A DNA stretch of 64,000 nucleotides from Thermovenabulum gondwanense (GTDB taxonomy: Bacteria > Bacillota > Thermosediminibacteria > Thermosediminibacterales > Thermosediminibacteraceae), in the NCBI RefSeq assembly GCF_001601575.1, contig NZ_LOHZ01000032.1:1-64000 (forward strand), in the 5' to 3' direction. Made by a program: the position numbers and the translations under genes. The notes beneath the pieces are model-generated. The model was not told the DNA's origin, ran no database searches, and saw only the letters and a list, made by a program, of their open reading frames with translations. Numbering within the stretch: position 1 is the stretch's first letter; each line of letters begins with the position of its first letter. Positions 8,289 to 16,827 of this stretch are shown here, piece by piece.

Positions 8289-8954
8289 CTAATCTTCGTT
8301 CCTTATTTTGGTAACTACGCTTTTTCCTTCTTTTAATTCCACCTTATAAGCCACATCTGCTATTTCGCTTAAGAAGGTATTGTGAGTAACCATAATTATC
8401 TGTCTGTTAAAAGCTTCACTTATATGTTTTAAAAACATCGCAACATTTTGTATATATTCGCTACTGACATGCTTTGCAGGTTCGTCTAAAATGATTGGCC
8501 CTTTCTTATAACTAAATATATTTTCTAATACGGCAATTCTTAAAGCCAAGGATATAACATCCACAACTCCTCCGCCACGAGCATCCTGCGGTTTTGTAAT
8601 AATTTTTTGACCATTATAATTGGATATTACAAAAAATTCCGCTTCAGGGCGATTTCTTGCTTCTTCAATAGATATTTTAAATTCTATATTTGATCCAAAA
8701 ACATATTGTAGACAATTAGTAACTAATATTTCTATTTGTTGTTTTACCTGTTCTCTTGAGAATTCTGCGGTTTTCTGCAGAAGAATTCTTACCTGTTGTA
8801 GAATATCTTCTCTTTCTTTTATTTCATTATATTCTTTAAGGGTTTTATTTTTTTCGTTTTCAAGCTGTTCTTTGATATTTTTTTTAACTGTATAATCCAA
8901 AAATAATTTCTGATAATTTTGCTCAAGGATTTCTATTTCTTTTTCTAATTCCAT
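8289..8954 (-). CDS. Rad50/SbcC-like ATPase, C-terminal half (Walker B lobe)
   Basis: This 221-residue protein is the C-terminal lobe of a Rad50/SbcC/SMC-type ATPase encoded separately. Residues 1-75 form a charged coiled coil. A signature-like segment DARGGGVVDVIS (124-135) replaces the usual LSGGE, then comes Walker B with D-loop GPIILDEPAKHVSSEY (152-167) and the switch histidine in IIMVTHNTF (186-194). It has no Walker A, which is in the gene at 9213-10670. Together they should rebuild one head. It is the last gene of the recA operon and ends before a terminator. Phages also encode divided recombination ATPases, so a phage origin is possible. Confidence 0.82.
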   Translation of the reverse strand: MELEKEIEILEQNYQKLFLDYTVKKNIKEQLENEKNKTLKEYNEIKEREDILQQVRILLQKTAEFSREQVKQQIEILVTNCLQYVFGSNIEFKISIEEARNRPEAEFFVISNYNGQKIITKPQDARGGGVVDVISLALRIAVLENIFSYKKGPIILDEPAKHVSSEYIQNVAMFLKHISEAFNRQIIMVTHNTFLSEIADVAYKVELKEGKSVVTKIRNED

Positions 8955-8976
8955 TTGGGTTCACCAATCCCCTAAT

Positions 8977-9213
8977 TTATATATTTTCGGGAAGCATACT
9001 TTTTGCCCTGGAAAGTAAGTCTTCAATTTCTTTACCGAGTCTTTCAATTTCTTTATCCAATTCTTCAGGTTTTACGTTTAATTTTTGAAGTTCAACAAGT
9101 AAATCCTGTTTTTGCCTTTGCAGTTCCTCAAGTTTTGCTTCTGCTCTATATTTAAGAGCTTTAGCTTTATCTATTTTTTCTTTTATTTCCTGGATTTCTT
9201 TTTCTGGGTCCAT
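8977..9213 (-). CDS. Small coiled-coil protein between the two Rad50-like halves
   Basis: This 78-residue, highly charged, uninterrupted heptad-rich helix runs from KEIQEIKEKIDKAKALKY to LGKEIEDLLSRAKSML. It has no cysteine, membrane segment or catalytic motif. Its ATG overlaps the stop of the upstream ATPase half, and the other half follows after 22 bases, so it is almost certainly made with them. It may extend or brace the coiled-coil arm, since the C-terminal half carries far less coil than the N-terminal half. I do not recognise a named family. Confidence 0.75.
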   Translation of the reverse strand: MDPEKEIQEIKEKIDKAKALKYRAEAKLEELQRQKQDLLVELQKLNVKPEELDKEIERLGKEIEDLLSRAKSMLPENI

Positions 9214-10670
9214 TAATCATTGCCTCCTTTTGATAAAATTTCTGCAGCAATTTTTTCTACTTGCTTTTCATCTAATATGCTAAAGCAAATAGGACACTTA
9301 GAAAGTTTTTTCATTAAAAAAACGTATTTATGAGATTCCTTAGTTAAATAATCTTCAATTTTTTCTGAATACCTTAGGGTTTCATTAATATTATTTTGAT
9401 TTGCTATTAATTCTTCTTTAAGTGTTTTTAATTTCTCAAGAAGAGTTTTCTTATTATCTAATTGCTTTAAGTATTCTTCAATCTTAAATATATCTTTAAA
9501 ATTATTTGCTTTTTGTTCTAATTGTTTAATATTCTTTGAAAGGTTGACGATTTTATTTTTTATATCCAACAAATCCTTATATTTTTTAAGGTTTTCCTCT
9601 GCTTTTGTATAAAATTCCTCGCTTTTATTTACATCTTTTGTCTTTTCCATTATTGATAGTATTAATAATCTTTCCTTTTCTAATTTATTAAGTTTTAATG
9701 AAAAGTCTTTAAGTTTTTTATATTTTTGTATTTTGTCATTAGTTTCTATAAAAATTCTTTCTGCAATTAAAACATTCTTCGTATCATTTAACACTTTTTG
9801 AATACTTAGTTTTTGTAATTCAAGTTCAATTAATTTTTGATATAGATTAAAAAGCTGCTTAAAGGATAGTGTTTTTTTTGCTGCGGTTTTTGTTAGTTCT
9901 TCTGCACCTTCAACGGTCTGTAAGCTTTTAAGTAATAAATTAATATTGTATTCTTCTTCAGAAATATATTGAAATTTTTCTTTGATACTCATTAAATTCT
10001 TTAATGAAGACAACTTTACTTTTAGAAACTCAATTAAATTCTTAGCGATATCCAATTTATACTTTACTTCATATAAATCTTTGTATTCATTTAATCTATT
10101 ATTTAACTCTTCTAATTTCTGTAATACAATTTTTTCTTTAAAATTATAATCATTTAATTCTTTATTGGTAATTTTTAGAGCTGCATCAAGTACGTGTATT
10201 CCTGCTAACTTCCCCAGGATTCTGGCTCTTGTAGCTGGATTTTCCGAAAGCAAAAAAGGCCCTTCTAATTGTTCTGAAAGGTTTGCAAAGGAGATGGCAT
10301 CTTTGTCTATCTTTATTTTAGGTATACCGTGAGCTTTATATATTTCCTGAGGAATGGTATTACCAAATCCCTCAAAAACCATTTCTTCACCGTTTTTAAT
10401 TAAAATATATCTATTTCTGTTTACCCCTTTTTCTCTAATAATTTGAGTATTATCTTCTAAAGTTAATTTAACGCGGCAAAAATTTTCCCCCACCGATATA
10501 AAATCGCTTCCTCGGGGTTCATTATAAAGGACCCATTTTAAGGCTCTAATAATCGAGCTTTTTCCCTGATCTGTAGGTCCCAGTATTACTGTCATTCCAT
10601 CATCAAATTCTATTTTCGTTTTTTTATGGGACTGAAAATTTTCAATCTCTAAGCTTAATATTTTGCTCAT
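9213..10670 (-). CDS. Rad50/SbcC-like ATPase, N-terminal half with terminal CxxC hook
   Basis: This 485-residue protein has the N-terminal lobe of a Rad50/SbcC ATPase: an opening SLEIENFQSHKKTKIEF strand pattern, Walker A GPTDQGKSS (31-39), and a Q-loop region before residue 150. About 280 residues of coiled coil follow, ending in CPIC (459-462), a zinc-hook-like motif, and the protein stops 23 residues later. Canonical Rad50 carries the hook in mid-chain and returns through a second coil to Walker B; here that return is in a separate gene. It overlaps the upstream nuclease gene by one base, so it should be co-translated. Confidence 0.85.
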   Translation of the reverse strand: MSKILSLEIENFQSHKKTKIEFDDGMTVILGPTDQGKSSIIRALKWVLYNEPRGSDFISVGENFCRVKLTLEDNTQIIREKGVNRNRYILIKNGEEMVFEGFGNTIPQEIYKAHGIPKIKIDKDAISFANLSEQLEGPFLLSENPATRARILGKLAGIHVLDAALKITNKELNDYNFKEKIVLQKLEELNNRLNEYKDLYEVKYKLDIAKNLIEFLKVKLSSLKNLMSIKEKFQYISEEEYNINLLLKSLQTVEGAEELTKTAAKKTLSFKQLFNLYQKLIELELQKLSIQKVLNDTKNVLIAERIFIETNDKIQKYKKLKDFSLKLNKLEKERLLILSIMEKTKDVNKSEEFYTKAEENLKKYKDLLDIKNKIVNLSKNIKQLEQKANNFKDIFKIEEYLKQLDNKKTLLEKLKTLKEELIANQNNINETLRYSEKIEDYLTKESHKYVFLMKKLSKCPICFSILDEKQVEKIAAEILSKGGND

Positions 10671-11662
10671 TAAATCACCTCAAGGTCTTCACCATCAAAA
10701 GAACTGGTTAGTTGAGCCTGTTCTATCTTCTTTAAAGCTTCTTCCACAATTTCTTTTTTTAGATTATCTTTTTTAGAGATTTCGTTTAAAATCGTTGTGA
10801 AATCATAAGATTTAAAACTGGAAGCAGAATTAATACCCTGAATAAAATCTGATATTTTTTTTTCTTTAAATTCCATTTCCTCCAATTTTGATCTATCCAG
10901 CACATCCTGACCGGGTAAAGCGGTTCTTAATACCATATTTTCTATTTTTATATCATTTTCTATCTCAATCAGGGTGATCTTTGGCATTCTTGACATCTCT
11001 ATTAATGAGCTATCTATTCTAACTACACTTCCAGGATTTACAAAATATTTTCCGTTTATTTGCTTCACGCCAAATCCGGTGTGATAATGTCCTGATAAAG
11101 TGATATCTGCTTCGGTATTAATAATTTCATCAATAGTGGTAAAAAAGGAAGTTCTAAAATAAGGTTTGTCCATGAGCATGCCGTGAACAATATGTATAGC
11201 CACATCACAATCTTCCTTTTTTACTCTGTAGCCCTCTTTATACTCTTTATCCAAATTATAAAAAAAATGTGTTCCCGTCAATCTTACGGTGATGCCGTTT
11301 TCTTTAAAAAAGATTTTTTGCCCCGGATTTATAAGATTTATAATATTAATTGAATCCAGTAATCCGAGCATTGTTCTTTTAATTGTAGCTGGATTTTGCC
11401 CATACATATCGTGATTACCGGCAACCATATATAGAGGAACATCTAATTTTTTTAAACGAATTACCACTTCTCTCACCAAAGAAGGAGGTATATCAGGTCT
11501 ATCGAATAAATCTCCCCCGTGTATTACAGCATTCACATTAGTTTGCCGGGCTATATTAATTATTTCTTCTAATTTTTTCAATACTGTTTCAAGGAAGTTA
11601 TCCTTTCTACCCTGAGGGTTCGTGTTTCTAATATGGGTATCGGTAAAAAACAAAAACTTCAT
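10670..11662 (-). CDS. Mre11/SbcD-like DNA repair exonuclease
   Basis: This 330-residue calcineurin-like phosphoesterase has the Mre11/SbcD metal-site motifs in order: FFTDTHIRN (residues 5-13), [10 protein letters not shown] (about 48-57), AGNHDMYG (about 81-88), IVHGMLMD (about 157-164) and [10 protein letters not shown] (about 194-203). A C-terminal segment of about 100 residues likely contacts the ATPase partner. Mre11-Rad50 complexes open blocked or hairpinned double-strand ends. Its start overlaps the recA stop by 4 bases. It differs from ordinary SbcD mainly in its partner genes. Confidence 0.88.
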   Translation of the reverse strand: MKFLFFTDTHIRNTNPQGRKDNFLETVLKKLEEIINIARQTNVNAVIHGGDLFDRPDIPPSLVREVVIRLKKLDVPLYMVAGNHDMYGQNPATIKRTMLGLLDSINIINLINPGQKIFFKENGITVRLTGTHFFYNLDKEYKEGYRVKKEDCDVAIHIVHGMLMDKPYFRTSFFTTIDEIINTEADITLSGHYHTGFGVKQINGKYFVNPGSVVRIDSSLIEMSRMPKITLIEIENDIKIENMVLRTALPGQDVLDRSKLEEMEFKEKKISDFIQGINSASSFKSYDFTTILNEISKKDNLKKEIVEEALKKIEQAQLTSSFDGEDLEVI

Positions 11663-12747
11663 TTTTTATTCCCTTCTGTTGCTTTAGGTTCTAATGCCTT
11701 TTTTCTTTCATCTAAGTTTTTTTCGCTGGCTATATTTGTTTGAATTATATCGGTTTTATCCAGAATATTATATTTTTCCTTTACCCTTTTCTCAATCTCT
11801 CTTAATAATTCGGGGTGTTCTTTTAAAAATTGTTTTGCATTTTCCCTGCCCTGTCCTATTTTTTCATTGCCGTAAGAATACCATGCACCACTTTTCTGTA
11901 TTATACCTATATCCGCCGCATAATCCAGAACACAACCTTCTTTAGAAATTCCTTCACCATACATAATGTCAAATTCAGCCTGCTTAAAGGGAGGCGCGAC
12001 CTTGTTTTTTACCACTTTAACAAGGGTTCTGCTTCCAATACTTTCGTCCCCTTCCTTTAAAACATTAGTTTTTCGTACTTCTAATCTCACCGATGCATAG
12101 AATTTTAGCGCCCTTCCTCCAGGGGTAGTCTCAGGATTACCGAACATAACACCCACTTTTTCCCTTAATTGATTAATGAAAATAGCTACAGTTCTTGATT
12201 TACTAATGGATCCTGCTAATTTTCTTAAGGCTTGAGACATTAGCCTTGCCTGAAGGCCAACAAAGGAATCGCCCATTTCGCCATCCAATTCTGCCTTTGG
12301 GACTAAAGCTGCTACCGAATCCACTACTATTACATCCACAGCCCCACTTCTTACGAGAGCTTCTGCTATTTCCAATGCCTGTTCTCCTGTGTCGGGCTGA
12401 GAAATCAAAAGATTATCGATATCTACACCTAATTTTTTTGCATAAGAAGGATCTAAAGCGTGTTCTGCATCGATGAAGGCAGCAATTCCTCCCATTTTTT
12501 GCGCTTCAGCAATTATATGCAAAGCAACGGTAGTTTTTCCTGAGGATTCAGGACCATATATTTCAATGATTCTCCCTCTTGGTACACCCCCTACTCCTAA
12601 GGCGATATCAAGAGGAAGGGCCCCCGTTGGGATTACTTCTACGCTTAATTTTGCCGCAGCTTCACCCAAGCGCATAATAGAACCTTTGCCAAACTGTCTT
12701 TCTATTTGAGTCAATGCCATTTCGAGCGCTTTTTGCTTTTCCATCAT
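11659..12747 (-). CDS. recA: Recombinase RecA
   Basis: This 362-residue RecA forms ATP-dependent filaments on single-stranded DNA for strand exchange and SOS induction. Visible are Walker [13 protein letters not shown] (about residues 65-76), the catalytic-glutamate region [10 protein letters not shown] (about 91-100), Walker [12 protein letters not shown] (about 137-147), the loop-2 region [16 protein letters not shown] (about 200-215) and the acidic/basic C-terminal tail. The ATG has GGAGGGG upstream. No GAAC-N4-GTTC type SOS box is visible in the short leader. Unusually, a Mre11 and split Rad50 set follows with overlapping start and stop codons. Confidence 0.98.
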   Translation of the reverse strand: MMEKQKALEMALTQIERQFGKGSIMRLGEAAAKLSVEVIPTGALPLDIALGVGGVPRGRIIEIYGPESSGKTTVALHIIAEAQKMGGIAAFIDAEHALDPSYAKKLGVDIDNLLISQPDTGEQALEIAEALVRSGAVDVIVVDSVAALVPKAELDGEMGDSFVGLQARLMSQALRKLAGSISKSRTVAIFINQLREKVGVMFGNPETTPGGRALKFYASVRLEVRKTNVLKEGDESIGSRTLVKVVKNKVAPPFKQAEFDIMYGEGISKEGCVLDYAADIGIIQKSGAWYSYGNEKIGQGRENAKQFLKEHPELLREIEKRVKEKYNILDKTDIIQTNIASEKNLDERKKALEPKATEGNKK

Positions 12748-12792
12748 TATATTAACCCCTCCAAAAATAAAATAATAATAAGTAATAAGTTA

Positions 12793-12798
12793 ATTATA
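12793..12798 (-). promoter_or_regulatory. Candidate -10 box of the recA operon
   Basis: A perfect TATAAT lies 46 bases upstream of the recA ATG. The -35 position (around 12816-12821, TGTTTT) is a poor match, so the promoter is tentative. Confidence 0.3.
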
Positions 12799-12830
12799 CA
12801 CAATGAGTAAAATAAAAAACATATAAAATT

Positions 12831-13400
12831 TTATACAATATTGTTTTTGAAGAAAGAAGAATGAATTACGGAATACTGAGGACCCTGCCTTGAAAGTGTG
12901 CTTTTCATTAAATAAATTGAATTCACAATAAAAGAAATTTCAAATTTTAAATCTTCCGGTAGAAAAATCTGTTTTGTATCCTCTTTAAATCTTCCCAGAG
13001 TTAAATGAGGTTTAAAACTTTTTTCATCAAAGGAAATATTACTATTTTTCAACAATTCATCTAATTCTTTTTTGATATTAATAACCTGCTCAGGATTTTT
13101 AATACCCACCCATAAAACCCTGGGTTTTTTAGAGTTTGGGAAAAATCCTATATCCCCTAATTCTATTTTAAAACTACTGTATTTTAGGCTAACTTTGTCT
13201 AATATTTCGATTAATTTTGGTATTATAATTTCAGGTATTTCTCCCAGAAAATTTAGAGTTAAATGGTAATTATAGGGTTCCACCCATTTAATGCCCTTAA
13301 TGTAATTAAGTCTTCTGCAGTATTTTGCTATTTCTTTTTTTGTATCTTCGTCTATTTCAATGGAAATAAAGGTTCTAATTAGATTTTCACTCAAAAGCAA
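12831..13400 (-). CDS. thpR: RNA 2',3'-cyclic phosphodiesterase (ThpR/LigT family)
   Basis: This 189-residue 2H phosphoesterase shows both catalytic HxTx motifs: HLTLNFLG (about residues 46-53) and HLTLGRFK (about 132-139), plus the family opening IRTFISIEID. It hydrolyses 2',3'-cyclic phosphate ends, with RNA ligase activity in some members. The listed start is TTG 13398-13400; a second in-frame TTG two codons later fits the AGGAAGGG binding site about as well. It follows cinA by 10 bases and precedes recA, a common clostridial arrangement. Confidence 0.9.
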   Translation of the reverse strand: MLLSENLIRTFISIEIDEDTKKEIAKYCRRLNYIKGIKWVEPYNYHLTLNFLGEIPEIIIPKLIEILDKVSLKYSSFKIELGDIGFFPNSKKPRVLWVGIKNPEQVINIKKELDELLKNSNISFDEKSFKPHLTLGRFKEDTKQIFLPEDLKFEISFIVNSIYLMKSTLSRQGPQYSVIHSSFFKNNIV

Positions 13401-13410
13401 TGCACCCTTC

Positions 13411-14646
13411 CTAAAATTCCAGTAATTTTTCTCTTAATAATTGTAAAGCAGCATTTGCAGCCCGTTCTTTAATTTCTTGTCTTTTGCCTTTGAATAAAAA
13501 TTTTTTTGAAAAAGTATTATTTTTATCCGAATATCCTATATATACCAATCCTACAGGTTTTTCCAATGTGCCTCCATCGGGTCCGGCTATTCCTGTAATC
13601 GAAAGCCCTATATCGCATTTAGCATTAATTCTAATGCCCATTGCCATTTCTTCCGCAGTTTTCTCGCTGACAGCGCCGGTTTTTTCGATTGTTTCTGGGT
13701 TTACCTCCAATAACTCGATTTTTGATTTGTTACTATAACTAACTACTGCCCTTTCTAAGGATTTTGAAATACCCGGTACATTGGTGAGTTTATGGGAAAT
13801 AAGCCCTCCGGTACAGGATTCTGCGATTGCTATGGTAATACCTTTTTCTATGAGCATTTTTGCTACTACATCTTCTATTTTTTGATCATCAAAGGCGTAA
13901 ATGTAATTGCCCACCCTTCTTTTAATTTCTTCTTCTATAGGAATAATCATTTGTATAGCTTCTTCTTTATTTTTTGCTTTGGCAGTAATCCTGATGGTAA
14001 CTTCTCCCATTTTTGCATACGGGGCTATAGTAGGATTCGATTGAGAATCTATTAGATCTATTAATTTTTCTTCTAAGGATGATTCTCCTATTCCGTAAAA
14101 TTTTAATACACGAGAAAATATTATTGCTCCGCTTTTTTTCTGAAGATAAGGAATACAATAATTATAAAGCATTGGTTCCATTTCAAAAGGTGGCCCCGGG
14201 AGCATTATAACAATTTTATCATCTTTTTCAAGTAAAACTCCCGGAGCTAAACCTATTTCATTAGGAATTATTTGAGAGGTTTCAGGAATCAGAGCCTGTC
14301 TAAGATTATTTTTAGTAAATTCCCTGTTGACTCGTTTAAAAAATTCTTCAATTTTTATCAATGCTTCTTCATTGATAATCATTTTTAAATTTAATGCTTC
14401 AGCAATTGCATCCTTGGTAATATCATCCCTGGTCGGTCCTAATCCCCCAGTAGTAATAATAATATCGGATCTTTTTAAGGCAGATAGAAAAACCTCCTTT
14501 ATTCTTGCAAAATTGTCCCCAACCACAGTGTGATAGTACACATCAATACCGATTTCTTTCAGTGCTCTGGCAATAACATAAGCATTTGTATTTACTATAT
14601 CTCCCAGCAGTAATTCTGTACCTACACAAATTATTTCTGCCTTCAT
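13411..14646 (-). CDS. cinA: CinA-family protein (nicotinamide-nucleotide amidase)
   Basis: This 411-residue protein has the complete two-domain architecture. The N-terminal MoCF/COG1058 domain shows GTELLLGDIVNTNA (about residues 8-21), ITTGGLGPTRDDIT (about 65-78) and MLPGPPFEMEPM (about 145-156). The C-terminal amidase domain shows IAESCTGGLISHKLT (about 273-287) and SITGIAGPDGG (about 343-353). The C-terminal domain deamidates NMN to nicotinic acid mononucleotide in pyridine salvage; in Gram-positives cinA is often tied to competence and recA. It lies upstream of thpR-recA in one run of genes. Confidence 0.95.
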   Translation of the reverse strand: MKAEIICVGTELLLGDIVNTNAYVIARALKEIGIDVYYHTVVGDNFARIKEVFLSALKRSDIIITTGGLGPTRDDITKDAIAEALNLKMIINEEALIKIEEFFKRVNREFTKNNLRQALIPETSQIIPNEIGLAPGVLLEKDDKIVIMLPGPPFEMEPMLYNYCIPYLQKKSGAIIFSRVLKFYGIGESSLEEKLIDLIDSQSNPTIAPYAKMGEVTIRITAKAKNKEEAIQMIIPIEEEIKRRVGNYIYAFDDQKIEDVVAKMLIEKGITIAIAESCTGGLISHKLTNVPGISKSLERAVVSYSNKSKIELLEVNPETIEKTGAVSEKTAEEMAMGIRINAKCDIGLSITGIAGPDGGTLEKPVGLVYIGYSDKNNTFSKKFLFKGKRQEIKERAANAALQLLREKLLEF

Positions 14647-14681
14647 TCTTTTTCACCCTTCTAATAAGATTTGAAAGTTTT

Positions 14682-16169
14682 TTAAGCAGCTTTAAAGATT
14701 TCTGAAGATTTTAATAAGTTTCGGAAAGTATCTCCATCAATTTTCTCGTTTTCAATTAAAATTTCCACAATATTGGTTAAATCCTTCTTGCATTTTTCTA
14801 TTAATTCTTTTACTTCTTCCTTTATATTATTTATGATTTTAACCATTTCCGTATAGAGTTCGCGCTGCGGCAGTGTATTTTTATCTACCGTGCCAAGAGA
14901 AGACATACCGGAATAAATTATATTTTTAGCATAATTTACAGCTTGATTAATATCACTCGTTGAACCCGTACTTGCTTCACCTAATAATACTTCTTCAGCG
15001 GCAGCTCCAGCCAATGATATTGCAATATTTGCTTCCAAATCCCTTTTTGTAAAAAGATACGTGTCATCCTCCATTTTCTGACGCATGTACCCCAGGGCTT
15101 GACCTCTTGAGGTTACGGTAATTGCTGATACGGAACCCGGTTTATAATATTCGCTGGCCAAAGCATGACCTATTTCGTGCACGGCAATTCTCCGGATTTC
15201 TTCTTTTCCGGGCTTTCTCTTGAGCTTTTCTCCCATTATTACTTTATCTATTGCTTCTAAAAAATGCTTCTGCTTTATTTTCTTTTCTTTTTCCCTCATA
15301 GCAAGAATAGCTGCTTCGTTGCATAAACTTTCTAAGTGAGCTCCGGAAAAACCAAAGGTTTCTTTTGCTATTGCATCTAAATTTACATCCACATCGAGAG
15401 GCTTATCCTGAGTATGAATTTTTAATATCTCAAGTCTTCCTTCTTTATCAGGTAAATTAACTTTTACTATTCTATCAAATCTACCCGGTCTTAAAATTGC
15501 AGGATCTAATATATCAGGTCTATTAGTTGCAGCAATAACTAAAATATTTACATCATCATCTTTTGCAGAAAGCCCATCCATTTCAACCAAAAGCTGATTC
15601 AGGGTCTGATCATATTCCATATGGCTATTGTTTTTACCTCTTGATCCTGCTATTATTTCGATTTCATCTATAAATATAATACAGTGTCTTTTAGAGTTCT
15701 TGCGGGCTAAATTTCTTGCAGTGTTAAAAAGCTGCCTGACCCTTTGAGCCCCAACACCCGCATACATTTCTACGAATTCGCTACCAGAAGCATAAACAAA
15801 AGCGGAATCAATATAGTTTGAAGCGGCTTTTGCGAGCAGAGTTTTTCCTGTACCGGGTTCTCCGGTAAGAAGGATACCTCGGAGGGGTCTAATACCCATT
15901 CTTTTTACCTCATCGTAATTTTTTATAAAATCTAAAGCCTCCTGAAGTTCGTTTTTTGCTGTATCCTGTCCTCCTATATCCTCAAAGGTAATTCTTGTTT
16001 CATTATTATCCTTTTTTTGACTAACTTTTATATTATTGGTGTTCTTTAAAATATTAAAAAAAACTATTGAAAACAACCCGATGCCAATTATTGGAAGAAT
16101 ATTTATTCCATTTATTAACAGAAAAATTGATACGGCAATTACCGATCCGAGTATTATTTCAAAAATCAC
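14682..16169 (-). CDS. Compact FtsH-like AAA+ zinc metalloprotease
   Basis: This membrane-bound ATP-dependent protease has about 495 residues, against roughly 600-650 for FtsH. Two closely spaced hydrophobic segments fill the first 45 residues (IFEIILGSVIAVSIFLLI and LPIIGIGLFSIVFF), with no room for the usual extracytoplasmic domain. The rest is canonical: Walker A GEPGTGKTLLAK, Walker B CIIFIDEIE, the second-region-of-homology ATNRPDILDPAILRPGRFD, zinc motif HEIGH, and the downstream ligand region GSTSDINQAV. The start chosen is GTG 16167-16169, eight bases after AAGGGG. It probably is a second FtsH paralogue. It occupies the stretch between rimO and cinA where many Firmicutes carry pgsA. 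Confidence 0.87.
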   Translation of the reverse strand: MIFEIILGSVIAVSIFLLINGINILPIIGIGLFSIVFFNILKNTNNIKVSQKKDNNETRITFEDIGGQDTAKNELQEALDFIKNYDEVKRMGIRPLRGILLTGEPGTGKTLLAKAASNYIDSAFVYASGSEFVEMYAGVGAQRVRQLFNTARNLARKNSKRHCIIFIDEIEIIAGSRGKNNSHMEYDQTLNQLLVEMDGLSAKDDDVNILVIAATNRPDILDPAILRPGRFDRIVKVNLPDKEGRLEILKIHTQDKPLDVDVNLDAIAKETFGFSGAHLESLCNEAAILAMREKEKKIKQKHFLEAIDKVIMGEKLKRKPGKEEIRRIAVHEIGHALASEYYKPGSVSAITVTSRGQALGYMRQKMEDDTYLFTKRDLEANIAISLAGAAAEEVLLGEASTGSTSDINQAVNYAKNIIYSGMSSLGTVDKNTLPQRELYTEMVKIINNIKEEVKELIEKCKKDLTNIVEILIENEKIDGDTFRNLLKSSEIFKAA

Positions 16170-16208
16170 CGTTAACACCCCTTATGCCCCAAAAATTTAA
16201 GAGTAAAT

Positions 16209-16721
16209 TTATTTATCAAATAAAACTTGATAAAACACTTCATTATTTTTTTCCATTGTTAAATATAAATTCATATACTCATCAAACTCAATTTTTACAT
16301 GAAAATTTTTCTTAGTAGAAAGTTGATCAATCGAATCCTTCATTTTTACATATTCGCCAGTTTTTTGCGCTTCATAAATTATAAATCTTATTTTTTCTTC
16401 ATATATATTGCTAAGCTCGCCTCTTTTATTGATAATAGTTATCCTGTAAGGTTTATTTTTTAAATATTTTTGAATTGTTTTATTTAAATCTTCATAACTC
16501 TCTTTAAAGCTTTCGACTTTATTGAGTTCTATTTTTATATTTACCTGATCATTAAATTTTTCAATCTCCACATTTTTTATATAATTTTTTTGTTTAATTT
16601 CTTCCAACAATGGTTTATCTATACCGTATTTCTTATATACTTGCTGTCCGGCAATCAAAAGAAAAAAAGAAATGATAAAGACAATAGCTATTAGTTTAAC
16701 ATCTAAATCTTCAAATTTCAT
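16209..16721 (-). CDS. Single-pass membrane protein of unknown function
   Basis: I do not recognise this 170-residue protein. After a short charged start (MKFEDLDVK) it has one transmembrane helix (LIAIVFIISFFLLIAGQQVY, about residues 10-29), and the remaining 140 residues are polar with a mixed strand/helix pattern (for example NVEIEKFNDQVNIKIELNKV). That implies an anchored domain outside the membrane. It lies 39 bases upstream of the FtsH-like gene, so it may be an accessory or substrate adaptor of that protease, but no motif shows this. The ribosome binding site GGGGGATAAA supports the start. Confidence 0.75.
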   Translation of the reverse strand: MKFEDLDVKLIAIVFIISFFLLIAGQQVYKKYGIDKPLLEEIKQKNYIKNVEIEKFNDQVNIKIELNKVESFKESYEDLNKTIQKYLKNKPYRITIINKRGELSNIYEEKIRFIIYEAQKTGEYVKMKDSIDQLSTKKNFHVKIEFDEYMNLYLTMEKNNEVFYQVLFDK

Positions 16722-16787
16722 TTTATCCCCCTTAAACGAATATTTGTTTACTCAAATATTATAGCATATAAAAATTTTTTTTGTCAT

Positions 16788-16827
16788 AAAAAAAGAGAGG
16801 CAATATTTAGAATAAGCCTCTCTTTTT
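16788..16827 (-). terminator. Intrinsic terminator after rimO
   Basis: The minus strand reads AAGAGAGGC, a loop of about 17 bases, then GCCTCTCTT with a T run. It separates rimO from the downstream membrane-protein gene. Confidence 0.8.

Noticed and set aside
12748-12830. SOS (LexA) box before recA
   Set aside because: No GAAC-N4-GTTC-like palindrome is present in the leader.
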